Positions 10,941 through 24,100 of a stretch of DNA of 64,000 nucleotides are shown here, piece after piece. The translations under genes were made by a program, and so were the position numbers. The DNA is taken from assembly GCF_020379485.1 (NCBI RefSeq), contig NC_063436.1, forward strand, positions 28,704,423 through 28,768,422. The letters are read 5' to 3'. How positions within the stretch are numbered: the stretch's first letter is position 1; each line of letters begins with the position of its first letter. The stretch comes from Brassica napus (Eukaryota; Streptophyta; Magnoliopsida; Brassicales; Brassicaceae). The notes beneath the pieces are model-generated. The model had not been told where the DNA came from, ran no database searches, and worked only from the letters and a program-made list of their open reading frames with translations.

Positions 10941-13537
10941 ATTGAAGTTTATTGGTGGGACCCACAAAAAGGGTTAACATAAAATTTAATTTTTAATACT
11001 AATTTTTAAACCCTTTTTATTCACGTTACTTCTGTGGTTTCGTTTTGGGGTAAAGTTCTTTACTTTTATTTTGACCATATTATATCTTGACAAATGGTTA
11101 TCACCAACTACTTCAAAGTTCAATCTTACTAAATATTTAAACTTATACATTCAGTTTAAATTGTATACTAAATAAGTAAATATGAATACAGTGACCTATT
11201 TACGGATAATTAATAGCTAAAAGGCACACTAAAACCACTTCTAAAATATGTAGAACCACCAAAAACTGTATAAAATATATTTAATAACAAAATAACATAA
11301 TTTAGATGTTTAGAAAATAATCACTATTTTTACTAACTTTTCGGACAATTGTAATTTTGTGAAAAATGTAGTTACTGTATACAAACATAAATCAGTATAT
11401 GGATTTATTGTATGTATTTTGGCAACAGAAATTTGTTTCAAATAAAAACGTATATTTAAGTAAACAAGAGTGGTCCACTGATAGGCAAATTTTGAGAAGT
11501 TAAATTATTTGGGTTCGAAACAATTCCACGACATTAAATTTGAATAACCATGCAGATATGTGATATGATTTATGTTTTATCTGAATAATTGAACAAAAAA
11601 TATTAGTGGACTGCATTTAAAAATAAAATAGTCTACGCTTTTTTATAAGTTAGAAATATCTCAGGTTAATAAAAAAAGTATTCTTGCTTGTCAATCATGA
11701 CAAGATCATACAAATGCCATGGAGATTTTTCCTTGTATAAATAGTTTTGACTCATTTTCCATGAATAGTTATGTGACACTATCTTAACTTAATTTTTTTA
11801 TTATATTAAACACTATGATACATGTTAGATTATCATTGGTATCTCCCGTGTATTGTATACGTGTGCGTGTTATGGGAGCAGTGGCTATCATCACAAACTG
11901 GGAAGACTTGGTTTTGAAGCGGAGAACGACATGTGCCTAACAATGTACAATGGCAACAGCTATGGTAAATAATGAAATATAGTATCAATATATCATTTGC
12001 ATTTATTTATTGGATCACAAGTGGTCTGGTCTAGAGAATGATAAACAATTTGGATTATTTTGAGTGTATCATATCATACTTAGCGTTTCGTATATATTTA
12101 ATTAGTCTGCAAGAACGCATTGAACTTATAATAAACGACTAACCGTTAATAAGTAATGATTTAGCCTTTCGCGAAAATAAAAAAGATACCTGATCTATTT
12201 TCTTGGTTTCTTCTCTTGTGAATGCACGCCTGGCATAGTTGCAGACTTGTATAATATGATTAATAGGTTTTGGGTTTGTAAGTCCATACATTCTTCAAGT
12301 TTTGTATTTAAATCATGTAATTTTAATTAGAAAAAAGAATGCGAGTAAACCCTTTTCAACGCAAATGAAACTTATGACTTCTAAAACTCATATATTTCCA
12401 TTGACAATTTTGAGTTTGATTATTCAAACAATAGCGCTTAAGCTTAAGTAAGAACAAAAATATTATGCTGAGATTATTTAATTAAATATCTTAAAGCTTT
12501 TTTTTTAACTAAATCTTCTACAAATTCGAAATGTAACTTTTCTGTTAGTGGCATTATATCATCACAATAATATGAGTAAACAAATTTTTGGTTTTAATAA
12601 ATAACTTATAATAAATATTTTTTGCTGAAATTACATCAAATAAAATAGACTATTTAAATATAACATTCTCTTCATCGTTATTAATGGTTGAAAAACAATG
12701 GACTCTGCTAAATAAAAGAGGAAGACATGAAACAGAGAAATGTCCAGAAACTGTAATTGTACGTTGATTGGTAGAATGTAACTGCATACTTGTATTCGTC
12801 GTCTATACAAGTATTAACATCAAATGAAGCATAGTATTCTATTACACTAGTAACTAGCCGTAATATAAAGCACCTCATTTAGAAAATACCACATAAAAAA
12901 TCAATTACATTTATAAATCGAGCGCCTAAGCGAGAGAACTTAATGAAGTATATGCTCGGCTTGCATAGTTGTGAGTTGAAACAAGCCGTTTTCGTCTACT
13001 TTAAATCCAAAACTTTTACTACAGTTAATTTAATACTTATGAATGTATTATATGTATCAGTGACCATCATCTGTTTAGGTGCTATGCCGAAGTAATGCAC
13101 AGTACACCGTTACGAGCTGGATATCACAAATTAAAGATCCTATATGTGCGAGAAAATGATAAGACTTTAATGGTGGAAGAATTAAATACTATGGATTGGG
13201 CCGATTGGCAAGTGACAGCATAACATATAAAGGAAAAAACATTAAAATATAACAATTTTAATGTTATCAGCCCATGTGGTCCCTAGTGGTTTGCTTGTGA
13301 GTTGTGACTGCTTTACCCCAAAAATCATAAATCATTGCATGGGGTAAGTACGAAAGAGAGCTAGAAATATAATTTACGTTTCATAATATTTAGTCTTTGA
13401 GCAAGCTATAATATTACGTTCGAAAAATAGTTTTCATCTTATTTAACATCAAATGAAGCATAGTGTTCTATTACACTAGGGATATATGGTTCTATTCTAT
13501 ATGTATCAAAATATATGGTTCTATTCTATATGTATCA
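10941..13537. other. Long AT-rich intergenic stretch between VEL1 and ATR2
   Basis: No coding region or repeat with clear ends was found. Near 13486-13540 a 30-base unit containing TATGGTTCTATTCTATATG is present twice in tandem. The rest is simple AT-rich DNA. Confidence 0.4.
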
Positions 13538-13600
13538 AAAGCCAGAATGCGAATCCTTTTTTTTTTTTTTTTTTTTTGATCAAAGCCAGAATGCGAATCC
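13538..13600 (-). mobile_element. Minimal poly(A) retroposition scar with 19-bp target duplication
   Basis: The 19 bases AAAGCCAGAATGCGAATCC occur at 13538-13556 and again at 13582-13600. Between them are only about 21 T plus GATC. On the minus strand this is GATC followed by poly(A), the extreme 3' end expected of a LINE- or SINE-mobilised RNA whose copying stopped almost at once. The perfect target duplication makes a simple slipped T-tract unlikely. Confidence 0.75.
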
Positions 13601-14304
13601 AAACCGGCTTTATTAAGTTTAGATCAGACTGGTTTTTATAAAATGATCAGTCTCAGGAACAACTCTGGTTGAGCCTATTTACGATCAGCATGATCTATTA
13701 ATTTGTAAAGAGTTCGGCCACGACAATTCGATTTTATATAATTAACATCCTACTTGATAACATACATCTAAATTAATTATTAAATCTTCTCGCAAAGTTC
13801 CTGCAAATAAACGGCCAGATTGATATATTATATATGATTTGAGTATTTTGATCTCACTAATATCATCATTTTTTGAACGAATCATCATATTAAAATAGGA
13901 AACGTAGTGAATATAGCCTAGTGGGTTTATTATATCAGGCTAGTGGTACGTCATACCAAAGTTGGGAGGTGTGAAATTGTTTTAATTGAATATACAAGCA
14001 TCATAGATTTCATAAGTGGCGTGTGTTTTGGCATAACACACACTAAACAGTTTACTTACGTCGGTAGAAACTTGAAAGCCGAAAGTTTGTTCTTTTTTTC
14101 GTTTGATTGTTTTGAAGAAGAGTGTATAAAATATGCTCGCAACAAATTCTTCAGCTTAATAATTAGTAAAACTTTATCACAAAAGGGGCTCAGACTTGTA
14201 AATGGGTACATATATGGTCCATCCGATCAACATAATCATGCACTTTGTAGCAATTTAAAGAAATCGCACCAACCGAAACATGCCACATTACTAATAAATG
14301 CATA
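13601..14304. other. Intergenic DNA before the Helitron
   Basis: A 123-codon open frame at 13943-14314 runs into the Helitron start, has no recognisable motif and is probably chance. Confidence 0.4.
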
Positions 14305-14711
14305 TCTTATATAATAAAGTAGGCTTGAGTCTCTCTTCATTGCGCCACGTCATCACAGAGGGAGGGGCATTCGCCGACACGTGTCGCCTTGACATGCTAC
14401 TTCCGATTTTCACTTTCTCCGGGTCTCTAATTCCTATCATTTATCTGGGCTTTTATTACTTTAAGCCCAAACTTTTACACACCCGTTAAAAACCCATATG
14501 GGATTAGGGTTCCCCACTCCATTTTCCTCTAGCGCAGCGACCTCAGCAATGAGATCCCACAGAAACTTAAAGTAACGATCCGATCTACATAACGCCTGCA
14601 GCATCCATAACTCAGTTCAGATTACCTGTAGTTAATTCAATCCTGCAACGATGAACAACATTACGTCTACGAAAGCTAAAAGCCCGACCCCTGCAAAGAA
14701 TCAACTCAACA

Positions 14712-15262
14712 ATGGCACAATTCTCCATCTTGCTCGCCGATTTGAAAGTGTACAACCACCGCCGAGGTCTGTCTTTGGAGTTTTGGGCGATGGCGAGATT
14801 CAACATTGGTAGATTCCTCACACCACCGCGGCAAGAGCAAATCATAAGCTGCATATGGTATTTGGTCGTATTTGTTTCCTTCATCATTTGTTTTTGTTTG
14901 GCTTGAGCAGTAGCAAATATTATTTCTCTCTTTTCTTTATATTTGGTATGAAATTTCGAGTCCAAAAACTGAAATATTGTCTGCTAGCATGTTTGTGATA
15001 GATTCAATAGTTTTGACTCTTCAGGATGTTTTTGTCTTCAACAGGGAACTGGCCAATCAACAGATTTATTTCTCTGACCTCAAGGTTGGTTGCTGTCGGG
15101 AGAGTGTTATAACACGGCTCCTTCGATTCTGGAAAGCTTGGACTTGATCTGTTACTGGTCCATGGCAAGGTAAACCGCTTACAATTTTCTTAGGTTTTTC
15201 TAATTTGGGACCTTTTAAGAAACTCATCTTCATGGGTGTTGATATGTTAATTGTCGATGGCA
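14712..15262 (+). pseudogene. Fragments of an RPA1-like single-strand DNA-binding gene
   Basis: Two short pieces look like the start of plant replication protein A large-subunit homologues. One is MAQFSILLADLKV at 14712. The other is YFSDLKVGCC followed by SVITRLLRFWKAW near 15065-15145, then a stop. A third piece, HLHGVDMLIV-like, follows near 15225-15255. They are interrupted by frameshifts and stops, with intron-like DNA between. RPA-like genes are often carried by plant Helitrons. The match is from memory of the family's N-terminal OB-fold and is moderate. Confidence 0.5.
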
Positions 15263-16960
15263 AGTTAACGCCGATTTCTATTTTTCATTTTCTAATTTGG
15301 TTCTCTGACTGAGTATATATATGCACGCCATCACATTAGCTATGATGTTTAAGGGGTTTTAGGGGGATATGTGGTCTTTTGTTCTTTTGTAAGGTCTTTG
15401 GACCACTGATTGTTATCCTCTTTTTGGTTTTAAGTACTTCCCTTTATAAAAATCTTTTGTTTGCTCTATAAATCTCTCCAAAACCATTAAGTTGCATCCT
15501 TTATTTTTATTCTTCAGATGGTACTCCGAGAAGACTGTGTTGCTGAATTGAACAATTACATAGACCCTCTCCCGGTAACTCACCACTCTTCTTCTCTTTT
15601 TCGGCTATATTCATGTTTTGTCTGATGTTCCTAATCAATTTATAGCTCTCTTTCTGAGTTCTGTTTTTGTCGGCTGTCAAGTATTCAAACAGGAGAATTT
15701 AGATGGAAAACTTCTGACTCGCATTTTGGAGGTTGATGGTAAGCTGTATCCATGAAAGTAAATCTTTGTTGTTGGTGGAAGAATTGCTTATATGAATGGG
15801 ATATTTGGTCTGATTATTCTTTTATAGGTTGTTGGCAATGTGAGCAGAGCATCGGCCCAACATTGATTTGAAAGGCGAGTATCTCCTTGAGTTACGTATA
15901 ATGCGTTAAATTTGGCTGAAGCTCATACATGGCATTTGGGTAAGTACAGTGAATTTGTAGTTACATTGATGGTAAATCTGCAACAGGTTATGTCACATGG
16001 TAAAAGATGAGTCTCTCTTCATATTGCAGCTCGAATGGGGAATCTGGAAAAGGTTATGGAGTTGATTCGATGTTGTAAAGGAGTTATCGAGAAGTAACAT
16101 TTGTTCATTTTGATGAACACAATCATTTATGCAAAGTTTGTAGTTTCTGATACTCATGTATGGGGGAAGGTGTGCACTCTGCAAAAACGCCACGCAATGG
16201 TTAAGATTACTGGAGTACCAAAGACTGTTGCTGAGTTCCATAGCTACTTTTTAAAATTTCCTGAAATAAATAAGTGGAACTTGAGCGATTTTGCTGTCTT
16301 CCAATTGAATTTCATTTTCTAGACTATGACAATTGAGTCTCCTTGAACTAAACTATGTGTGCTACCAACGTTAAAAGTGTTTTAACTGAATAATTGTTCT
16401 AGAGTCAATTATATTGTAACTCCTACTTCCTGATTCATTATAATATATTTTTAAATTTCATGACCAGGGAAAACATAAGCTGAGCAATTTTGCACGTTAT
16501 GAAGTGCATCTGCCTTTTCTTTATAAACAATACGAGCAATTTTGCACGTTATAAAGTGCATCTGTCTTTTCTTTATAAACCATACGTCCACTACATCTTA
16601 CAGATGCAGATATTCCAACTCCTTGTCATTTTTAGTAGTTCGTAACAAAACACTAAGATCAAACCACTCAACTAAGAACTAACGAAACCACCAGACACAC
16701 CACACTTTCTGTGAAAACTTTTTTTCGTGTAGAACAACTTCCTTCTGGCACAAGAATACACTGTTTGTTGATGTTCATATGTGTACCTTTAATTACAGTG
16801 CATGCATGGTCACATCAATGTTAAAAGAAACCCAAAAGTTATCCATCCTTGCCGTTAGTAATCAAAGCCCCTCAGGACATTCATACGTTGTACAACCGAT
16901 CATTTACTAAAACTCACCTTATTACAGCATTGAGTTGCACAGAAAATAACATACGGTAGA
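15263..16960 (+). other. Helitron interior with further exon-like scraps
   Basis: Exon-like islands with splice-like borders occur near 15517-15570 (VLREDCVAELNNYIDPLP) and 16028-16095 (ARMGNLEKVMELIR), separated by T-rich intron-like DNA. They could be further parts of the same captured gene. No continuous product can be read. Confidence 0.35.
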
Positions 16961-16969
16961 AACTGTATA

Positions 16970-17470
16970 AATTAATATTCGATAAATGAATATACAATAA
17001 ATTAATAATTTTTTTCGTCCTATGACACAAATCGATAAAATAATAAGATCATATTTTTTAAAACAATTCTATGTAAATATATAGTCGCATTAAAATTATA
17101 AATTAATAATTATTTGTATATATTTTTTATATGAAATAAACTATTATATTAAATTAACACTTAATGTATTTTAATGAGATTTAGTAAAACTATATCTAAA
17201 ACCACTTTAAAAATCTCTGAAACATATTTTAAATGCACCAAATAATATAATAAAAACAATATGAATGTTGAATTTCAAAATTTTAATTAATGTATATACA
17301 AAAAATAAAACACTTTCTTATTTTTAAAAATATATATATTTAAGATGCAAAATTCTAAAAAATTGAATAAGATAGAAAAATTTAAAAGTGTAATTTTTAT
17401 AAATTAATAACTCTATAAATTAGTAAAATCTCATAGTCCCAACATTATAAATTTATAGTTTTTGATGTAT
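16970..17470. mobile_element. Possible AT-rich MITE nested in the Helitron
   Basis: The left end, GTAGAAACTGTATAAATTAAT, resembles the inverted right end near 17440-17465 (TATAAATTTATAGTTTTTG), and ATAAATTAATAA recurs inside. This fits a short AT-rich inverted-repeat element common in plants. Ends are degenerate and I could not fix a target duplication. Confidence 0.35.
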
Positions 17471-18205
17471 CTTAACCACAATTTTTTACAGTGAATTATA
17501 TCTCACCACACACAACCACCAATACAAACACACAAGACCGACCCAAACAAATAAAAATAATTTGCAAAAAAATATAATGACATTCCGTACAGATGTCACT
17601 ACATCGAGAGGTTAAATCAATACTTACTAACAATCCAGCGTCTCACTACATCGAGGGGTTAAATCAATACTTTTAGCGCCACAAATCTATCAAATGACTC
17701 AACCATCTTCGCTAATCTGTAGATGGAAATTATGACAACATTACATATCTCTATGGTATATTAATACTGTGCATGTGCAATTTCGAAGAGGGAAAAGGTA
17801 TTGATTAAGAATTCACTTTCTGGATTCAAAATCGATTTGAAAACAAAGTATGTAAACAATACGTCTATAATGAAGTCCTTAACTGAATGTGTCATCCATG
17901 AAATTGACGAAGCATGCGAATATGGTTGAACAAATTTGTTATCATCCTTCCAATTAGATAATCAAAACACAAACACATGCATTACATGTTTTCCTTTTTG
18001 AATAACAATCTTACTTTATGTTTTAAGTTCAATTAACATTTAATTCGGTGCAACTATCAGCTATTTATTCTTTTTTAATCGATCAATGAGAACCACTTAT
18101 AGTACTATCACCAAATGGATCACAAAATGGATCACAAAAAACAATTTTAAAATTATTAGAGAATAAAACATATAAACCCGGCGCGTAGCGCCGGAATACC
18201 ACTAG

Positions 18206-19026
18206 TAATAAATTAAATTAAAGAAAGTCAGATTTCTATAGCAAACTGTCGTGAATTCTTAGTGATCTTTAGTTTATTGCTTTCTCGGCAACAGATCCAC
18301 TTATGTTATGGACACATAACACACAGTTACACAAAGTTACAGAAAAAGATGGTCGCAAAGAAGATTATCTATGTGCGGAAAGGTCAGATGATCATCTCTT
18401 TCGTTCCTAATCCATTTTAATTTCTTAAAACGTAGCTTCATATCTTATATTAATATGGAGAAGAAATGTTATTCTAATTGAGGTTGTATACAAGACAATG
18501 AGGACGATACAAATAGCAAAGTTTGGACTTTGGAGTTTAATTTTTTTTGCTAGAGTATCTGCTGCTTTGTTATCTTGTCTTGGAACCCAGTTGAATTGAA
18601 CATTACAGTTTGAGTTCTCTTATTATTTTTTTATTGAGACAATAAAATCAATCGATTTGAAGTGTAAATTGATACTTACCCTCGTTTAACCATAAATAGA
18701 AACAAAAACAAAAACTTTCACGTGATTATGTGAGGCCTTGCGAACCTACGAAATCTAGGCCTACGTTTAAAAAACAATTAAGGCCCAACTAGCCCAATGA
18801 GCTGATCTTGTTATTCCTAGAACTTGCACAATCTTCGGAAAACCATTGCTGTTTGAGACTCTTTTTCTAATGTTCAATCAAGTATTTGCCTCACCTCAAA
18901 AGCTCAAAAAAGCATGCCCAAGTTAGCACACAAGTCTTTAAACTGTATGGTTATGTAATGTATAGCCCATTAGAAAATAGCATTTTCAATAAAAGTATAA
19001 CAAACTAGTAATTTTGGAGATCGTTT
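18206..19026. other. Intergenic DNA, nothing recognised
   Basis: No gene, RNA or repeat with clear ends is seen between the Helitron and the tandem duplication at 19027. Confidence 0.4.
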
Positions 19027-19116
19027 CTGGACAAAATATTTATAAACCTTTATTATAAATGTGGTGGCTGAAAAGTATTAATATATAAACCTTTATTATA
19101 AATGTGGTGGCTAACA
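19027..19116. repeat. Tandem duplication, about 50 bp, two copies
   Basis: The string TATAAACCTTTATTATAAAT followed by GTGGTGGCT is present twice (near 19039-19070 and 19085-19113). A part of it, GTGGTGGCTGAAAAGT, recurs at about 19379, so this may be an end fragment of a decayed element. Confidence 0.6.
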
Positions 19117-19640
19117 AAGTGGTAGTGAAAATCTTTTGGGACTTGGTGCGTATTATCATCAGTTTTGGGTTCAAATTATCAATATTCGGCCAGTCTGAAT
19201 GTGGATTTCGCTCCAAATAGTTTATATGGTGGGCCGAAACCGATGATCGGTCCACCCTTAGAATTAGTCGGAAAGTATTCTAAACTCGAATCAGACAGTA
19301 TGATAAGCTTTTGGACTAGTTTACTATATAGCATTAAATGCATTCTTTTCGAGTTCCGGTAGGAATTATAAAAAAAAAGTGGTGGCTGAAAAGTGAGATG
19401 GATGAGCCAACTGGCTAAGCTTTGTACACGTGGAAGTGTTGGATTCATATGATTCACAGTTAACTGTTACTCATCCACCAATGAAAAATTGGAAACCTAT
19501 TTTCCCATAAGTTTCACCCTACGTGGGCTTTTTATTGCCTCTAATCTAACTTTCCATTTTGGGCTTATCATAACTCCAACAAATTTTGTTTATAAACAAC
19601 TTTTTTAAAATAGCAAAAATGTTTGTTGACAAGAAAAACT

Positions 19641-19641
<1 letters not shown>

Positions 19642-19713
<72 letters not shown>

Positions 19714-19716
19714 ATT
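19642..19716. repeat. (TAA)n microsatellite turning into (ATT)n
   Basis: About 20 TAA units run from 19642 to about 19702 and are followed directly by ATTATTATTAT, so the locus is partly palindromic. It is a likely polymorphic marker. Confidence 0.95.
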
Positions 19717-20980
19717 ATTTGAATTTGTATTTATAGATTAAGAAATTAAGAACTTTTGATTTTTAATGTGTTTTCGTAAAGGAAAATTTGGTTAAAGCAT
19801 GTTTATCATGTGTTTTGGGATGAGACGTTACTACCAAAATCATAAAATTTGGTTTGCCCGATCAGACGATTACAACAAAATATGTCGTTATTTTGTTCTT
19901 TGATACAATGATATGTAGTATGATAATCTTGTTCACACTTATTGATCAATCGGTTTTGTTAGAAATGTGAAATGAGAAACAAAGAAAGAATGAACACGTG
20001 TGCTGTAATATTTCATTGGCCTTGTTTTCTTTCTTCTTAGTGGTGAATCTATGTGGAGATGTAATCAGTCATCTTGGCACAATCACGATATTGACATCGT
20101 TTGGAACAAAGCGATGATAATTGAGTGGCGAATTATCATGTTTGGGTGGGTCTATGTACAAAAAAAAAAAGGTTGGTTCTAGCAGCTGCTAGGGCATGTT
20201 GCAAACATTAATTTGGATTTCATCATAACTTCATATTCGATTATCAAAAAGAAAAACGTCACAAGACTATTTACCAACTAATGTATATATTTTTGATCAT
20301 CTTACGGTTTTTAAAATGACTGTAAACTTAAATAGCATCGACCAAATAGTTGGGGGTAATCAGTTAACAACTCTGACATGTGGTGGTTGACCATATATCT
20401 TACAACATGTCTGCGCTATGAACCTTCTTACTAGACTTCGTTATAAATCTTTAAATAATATTGTTTCCTTGTCTTTTCGTATGATGCATTACTCTATAGT
20501 ATCTGGTATACAATATTATACTACAACACTAAAAAAAACAAAAGATTCAAAGTTCCTGGCACATTTGACCTACCAACAACTTGACCGGCTCAAAGATTTC
20601 CATGAGTCCAAGCCTCCAGGCCATAGTGGTCGAGATATTTGACCTACCAACAGCTTGAGAGTTGAGAGAGCATACATAAAAAAGTGTATATTCCTCAACT
20701 TGATAATTTGCGACCAACAATAAACCTTTTTTTTGTTATATATATAGTGTTCTCGTTTATATTTTATACTATTAAATTAAAACTAGTACATAAATTAAAA
20801 AAAATGTCAAAAGCATGCGTAATGGGTAGTAGGTTGGTAACAAAACACGGAGAGACAAAACGTAAATCAAACCATGGTTAAAATCAAAACGCGGTAGGTC
20901 AATTTGACCGGTCTGGTTTGGTGAGCGCCTCTAATAATTTCTTTCACCATCACGACAATTAAAAACAATTATTTAATAAT
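19717..20980. other. Distal upstream region of ATR2
   Basis: No gene is supported; the short open frames at 20418-20881 show no recognisable motif. Distal promoter elements of ATR2 would be here. Confidence 0.4.
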
Positions 20981-21117
20981 TGTATTTATAAAATCTCTCC
21001 TCTTCTTCTTCTTCTCCTCCATTGTACTTTCTCTCTCATAAGAGTCTCTCTCTCTCTCACCTACACCACACCTAACCAAAAACCTCCCATTTACACAGAG
21101 AGAGAGAGATCTTCACC
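20981..21117 (+). promoter_or_regulatory. ATR2 core promoter and CT-rich leader
   Basis: A TATA box, TTATAAAA, lies at 20986-20993, about 125 bases before the ATG. It is followed by CTTCTTCTTCTTCT and TCTCTCTCTC tracts, usual for plant 5' leaders, and a purine-rich GAGAGAGAGA just before CTTCACCATGTC, a fair start context. Confidence 0.6.
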
Positions 21118-24100
21118 ATGTCGTCCTCTTCTTATTCTCCATTCGATCTCATGTCCGCCATCATCAAAGGAGAGCCCGTCGTGGTCTCCGACCCGGCCAA
21201 CGCCTCCGCCTACGAGTCCGTCGCCGCCGAATTGAGCTCCATGCTCATCGAGAATCGCCAATTCGCCATGATTATCTCCACCTCCATTGCTGTCCTCATC
21301 GGCTGCATCGTCATGCTCCTCTGGCGGAGATCCGGCGGCTCCCCCAAACGCGTCGAGACGCTTAAGCCGCTGGTGATCAAGCCGCCAAGCGAGGACGAGG
21401 TCGACGATGGGAGGAAGAAAGTCACGATCTTTTTCGGTACACAGACCGGAACTGCTGAAGGGTTCGCTAAGGTGTGTGGATTAGTTGCTCTGATCCAAAG
21501 ATTGATGACGATGAAGTTAAAGTTAATGACTTTGAGTTTTGTAGGCTTTGGGAGAAGAAGCTAGAGCGAGATACGAGAAGACCAGATTCAAGATCGTTGA
21601 TTTGGTACCCTTTTTTAAAAAAAAAGTTTGATGTTTTTTTTTAGATTCGGATTTAGATTTTTTTTTTTTTTGAACAGGATGATTACGCGGCTGATGATGA
21701 TGAGTATGAGGAGAAGTTGAAGAAGGAGGATGTTGCTTTCTTCTTCTTAGCCACGTTAGTTTTTTCTTTAGCGTCTCTGGTTGAAGTTGTTTTGCTCTCT
21801 CATTCTTGTGGCTGATCTTGTTTTTTGGTGTGTAGATATGGAGACGGTGAGCCTACGGACAATGCAGCGAGATTCTACAAATGGTTCACCGAGGTGAGTC
21901 TTTTTTGCTTTGCTTGGCTTGTTTAGTTTATGTTTTTATTTGTTTCTGATGTTTTAGCATGTGTGTTACAGGGAGATGACAGAGGAGAGTGGCTTAAGAA
22001 CTTGAAGTACGGAGTGTTTGGATTAGGAAACAGACAATATGAACATTTTAATAAGGTTTTTAAAATGGAATCTTAATTTATTGTTCAATTTTGTTTCACG
22101 CTTACTCCAGTTTCATTGGCTAATATTGGAATTGTTGTGTAACTATTTGTTGCAGGTTGCCAAAGTTGTAGATGACATCCTTGTAGAACAAGGTTTGTTT
22201 GTTTCTTTATCTGATCATTGCTCTTGATGTGTTACTGTTTTCTAACTTGAAGAATGGTTTGGACAGGTGCACAGCGTCTTGTGCATGTTGGTCTTGGAGA
22301 TGATGACCAGTGTATTGAAGATGACTTCACCGCTTGGTACTTACTTGATCTGTACATTTACTGCTTTGGACATATCTGTTTTTTCTGTTTTCTGAGCTCA
22401 GTTTGCTATCTCTTGCAGGCGAGAAGCGTTGTGGCCGGAGTTAGATACAATACTGAGAGAAGAAGGTGATACAGCTGTTACACCATACACTGCAGCTGTG
22501 TTAGAATACAGAGTTTCTATCCACAAATCCGAAGACGCGTTGAATGAGAAAAACTTGGCCAACGGGAATGGTCATGCTGTGTTTGATGCTCAGCATCCTT
22601 ACAGGGCAAATGTTGCTGTGAGAAAGGAGCTTCATACTCCGGAGTCTGACCGTTCCTGCACACATCTTGAATTTGATATTGCCGGAAGTGGACTAACGTG
22701 AGTTTTACTGTTTGTACATAATCAAAGGAAACATACTTGAAATAATAACATGAATGTGTGTTATCAGGTACGAAACTGGAGATCATGTTGGTGTACTGAA
22801 TGATAATTTAAATGAAACCGTAGAGGAAGCGCTTAGGTTGCTGGATATGTCACCTGACACTTACTTCTCCCTTCACTCTGATAAAGAAGATGGAACACCA
22901 ATCAGCAGCTCGCTTCCTCCTACATTCCCACCTTGCAGCTTGAGAACAGCGCTTACAAGATATGCTTGTCTATTGAGTTCTCCTAAGAAGGTTGGTTTGA
23001 ATTCACATCTTGATTTTATCAGTTTCGTTTGTCTTCACAGAGGTTCGAATTCAATTGTTTTTTTTTTGTTTTCTTGCAGTCTGCTTTACTTGCTTTGGCT
23101 GCTCATGCATCTGATCCTACTGAAGCAGAGCGACTAAGACACCTTGCTTCACCTGCTGGAAAGGTTTGTGCGACGCTGCTATTCTTGATTTTCCATTTGT
23201 AGATGACAAGTATATTTATTGTAATCCTTTCAACACCAGGATGAGTATTCAAAGTGGGTAGTAGAGAGTCAAAGAAGTCTACTCGAGGTGATGGCAGAGT
23301 TTCCTTCAGCCAAGCCGCCACTTGGTGTCTTCTTTGCTGCTGTCGCTCCTAGGTTGCAGCCTAGGTTCTACTCAATATCATCATCTCCCAAGTGAGTACT
23401 TCTCTCTCATTGACTTGGTCCCTTGTCTTCATCTTCCTCGCTTAGTGTATTGACCCCATTGTCTTTGTTTACTCGCATAGGATTGCTGAAACTAGAATCC
23501 ATGTCACATGTGCACTGGTCTACGAGAAGATGCCAACAGGAAGGATACACAAGGGAGTGTGTTCGACTTGGATGAAGGTAAACATATCTCATTGTGATCT
23601 TTTTGCCATTTTTTATCATTTTAATCTAAAATTTTGCTTTTGCGTTGTAATGACAGAGTGCTGTGCCTTATGAGAAGAGTGAAAACTGTTGCTCAGCACC
23701 GATATTTGTTAGGCAATCCAACTTCAAGCTTCCTTCTGATTCTAAAGTACCGATTATAATGATCGGTCCAGGGACAGGATTGGCTCCTTTCAGAGGTTTC
23801 CTTCAGGAAAGGCTTGCGTTGGTAGAATCTGGTGTTGAACTTGGACCATCAGTTTTGTTCTTTGGATGCAGAAACCGCAGAATGGTAATAAAACCATTCT
23901 CAAAAACTCTTATCAAAATCATCTGTTAGTTCAGTTTCTCTAACTCTTCTTGTATTTGCAGGACTTCATCTACGAGGAAGAGCTCCAGAGGTTTCTAGAG
24001 AGTGGTGCACTCTCAGAGCTAAGCGTGGCCTTCTCTCGTGAAGGACCAACCAAAGAGTATGTACAGCACAAGATGATGGACAAGGTATGAGTCTAATAAC

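Larger units (their letters stand above)
14305..18205 (+). mobile_element. Helitron, 3.9 kb, with RPA-like fragments
   Basis: The element begins TCTTATATAATAAAGTAG after a host A and ends CTAG before a host T, which fits Helitron insertion at AT with no target duplication. A perfect 7-bp hairpin CCGGCGC-GTA-GCGCCGG sits at 18178-18194, 7 bases before the CTAG. The 5' end is clearly related to that of the Helitron at 47889, so they belong to one family. The inside holds broken gene pieces; no Rep/helicase frame is seen, so it depends on enzymes made elsewhere. Confidence 0.8.

Noticed and set aside
13943..14314. 123-codon open frame
   Set aside because: No motif, runs across the Helitron 5' end, and has no homologue in the duplicated units; probably chance.
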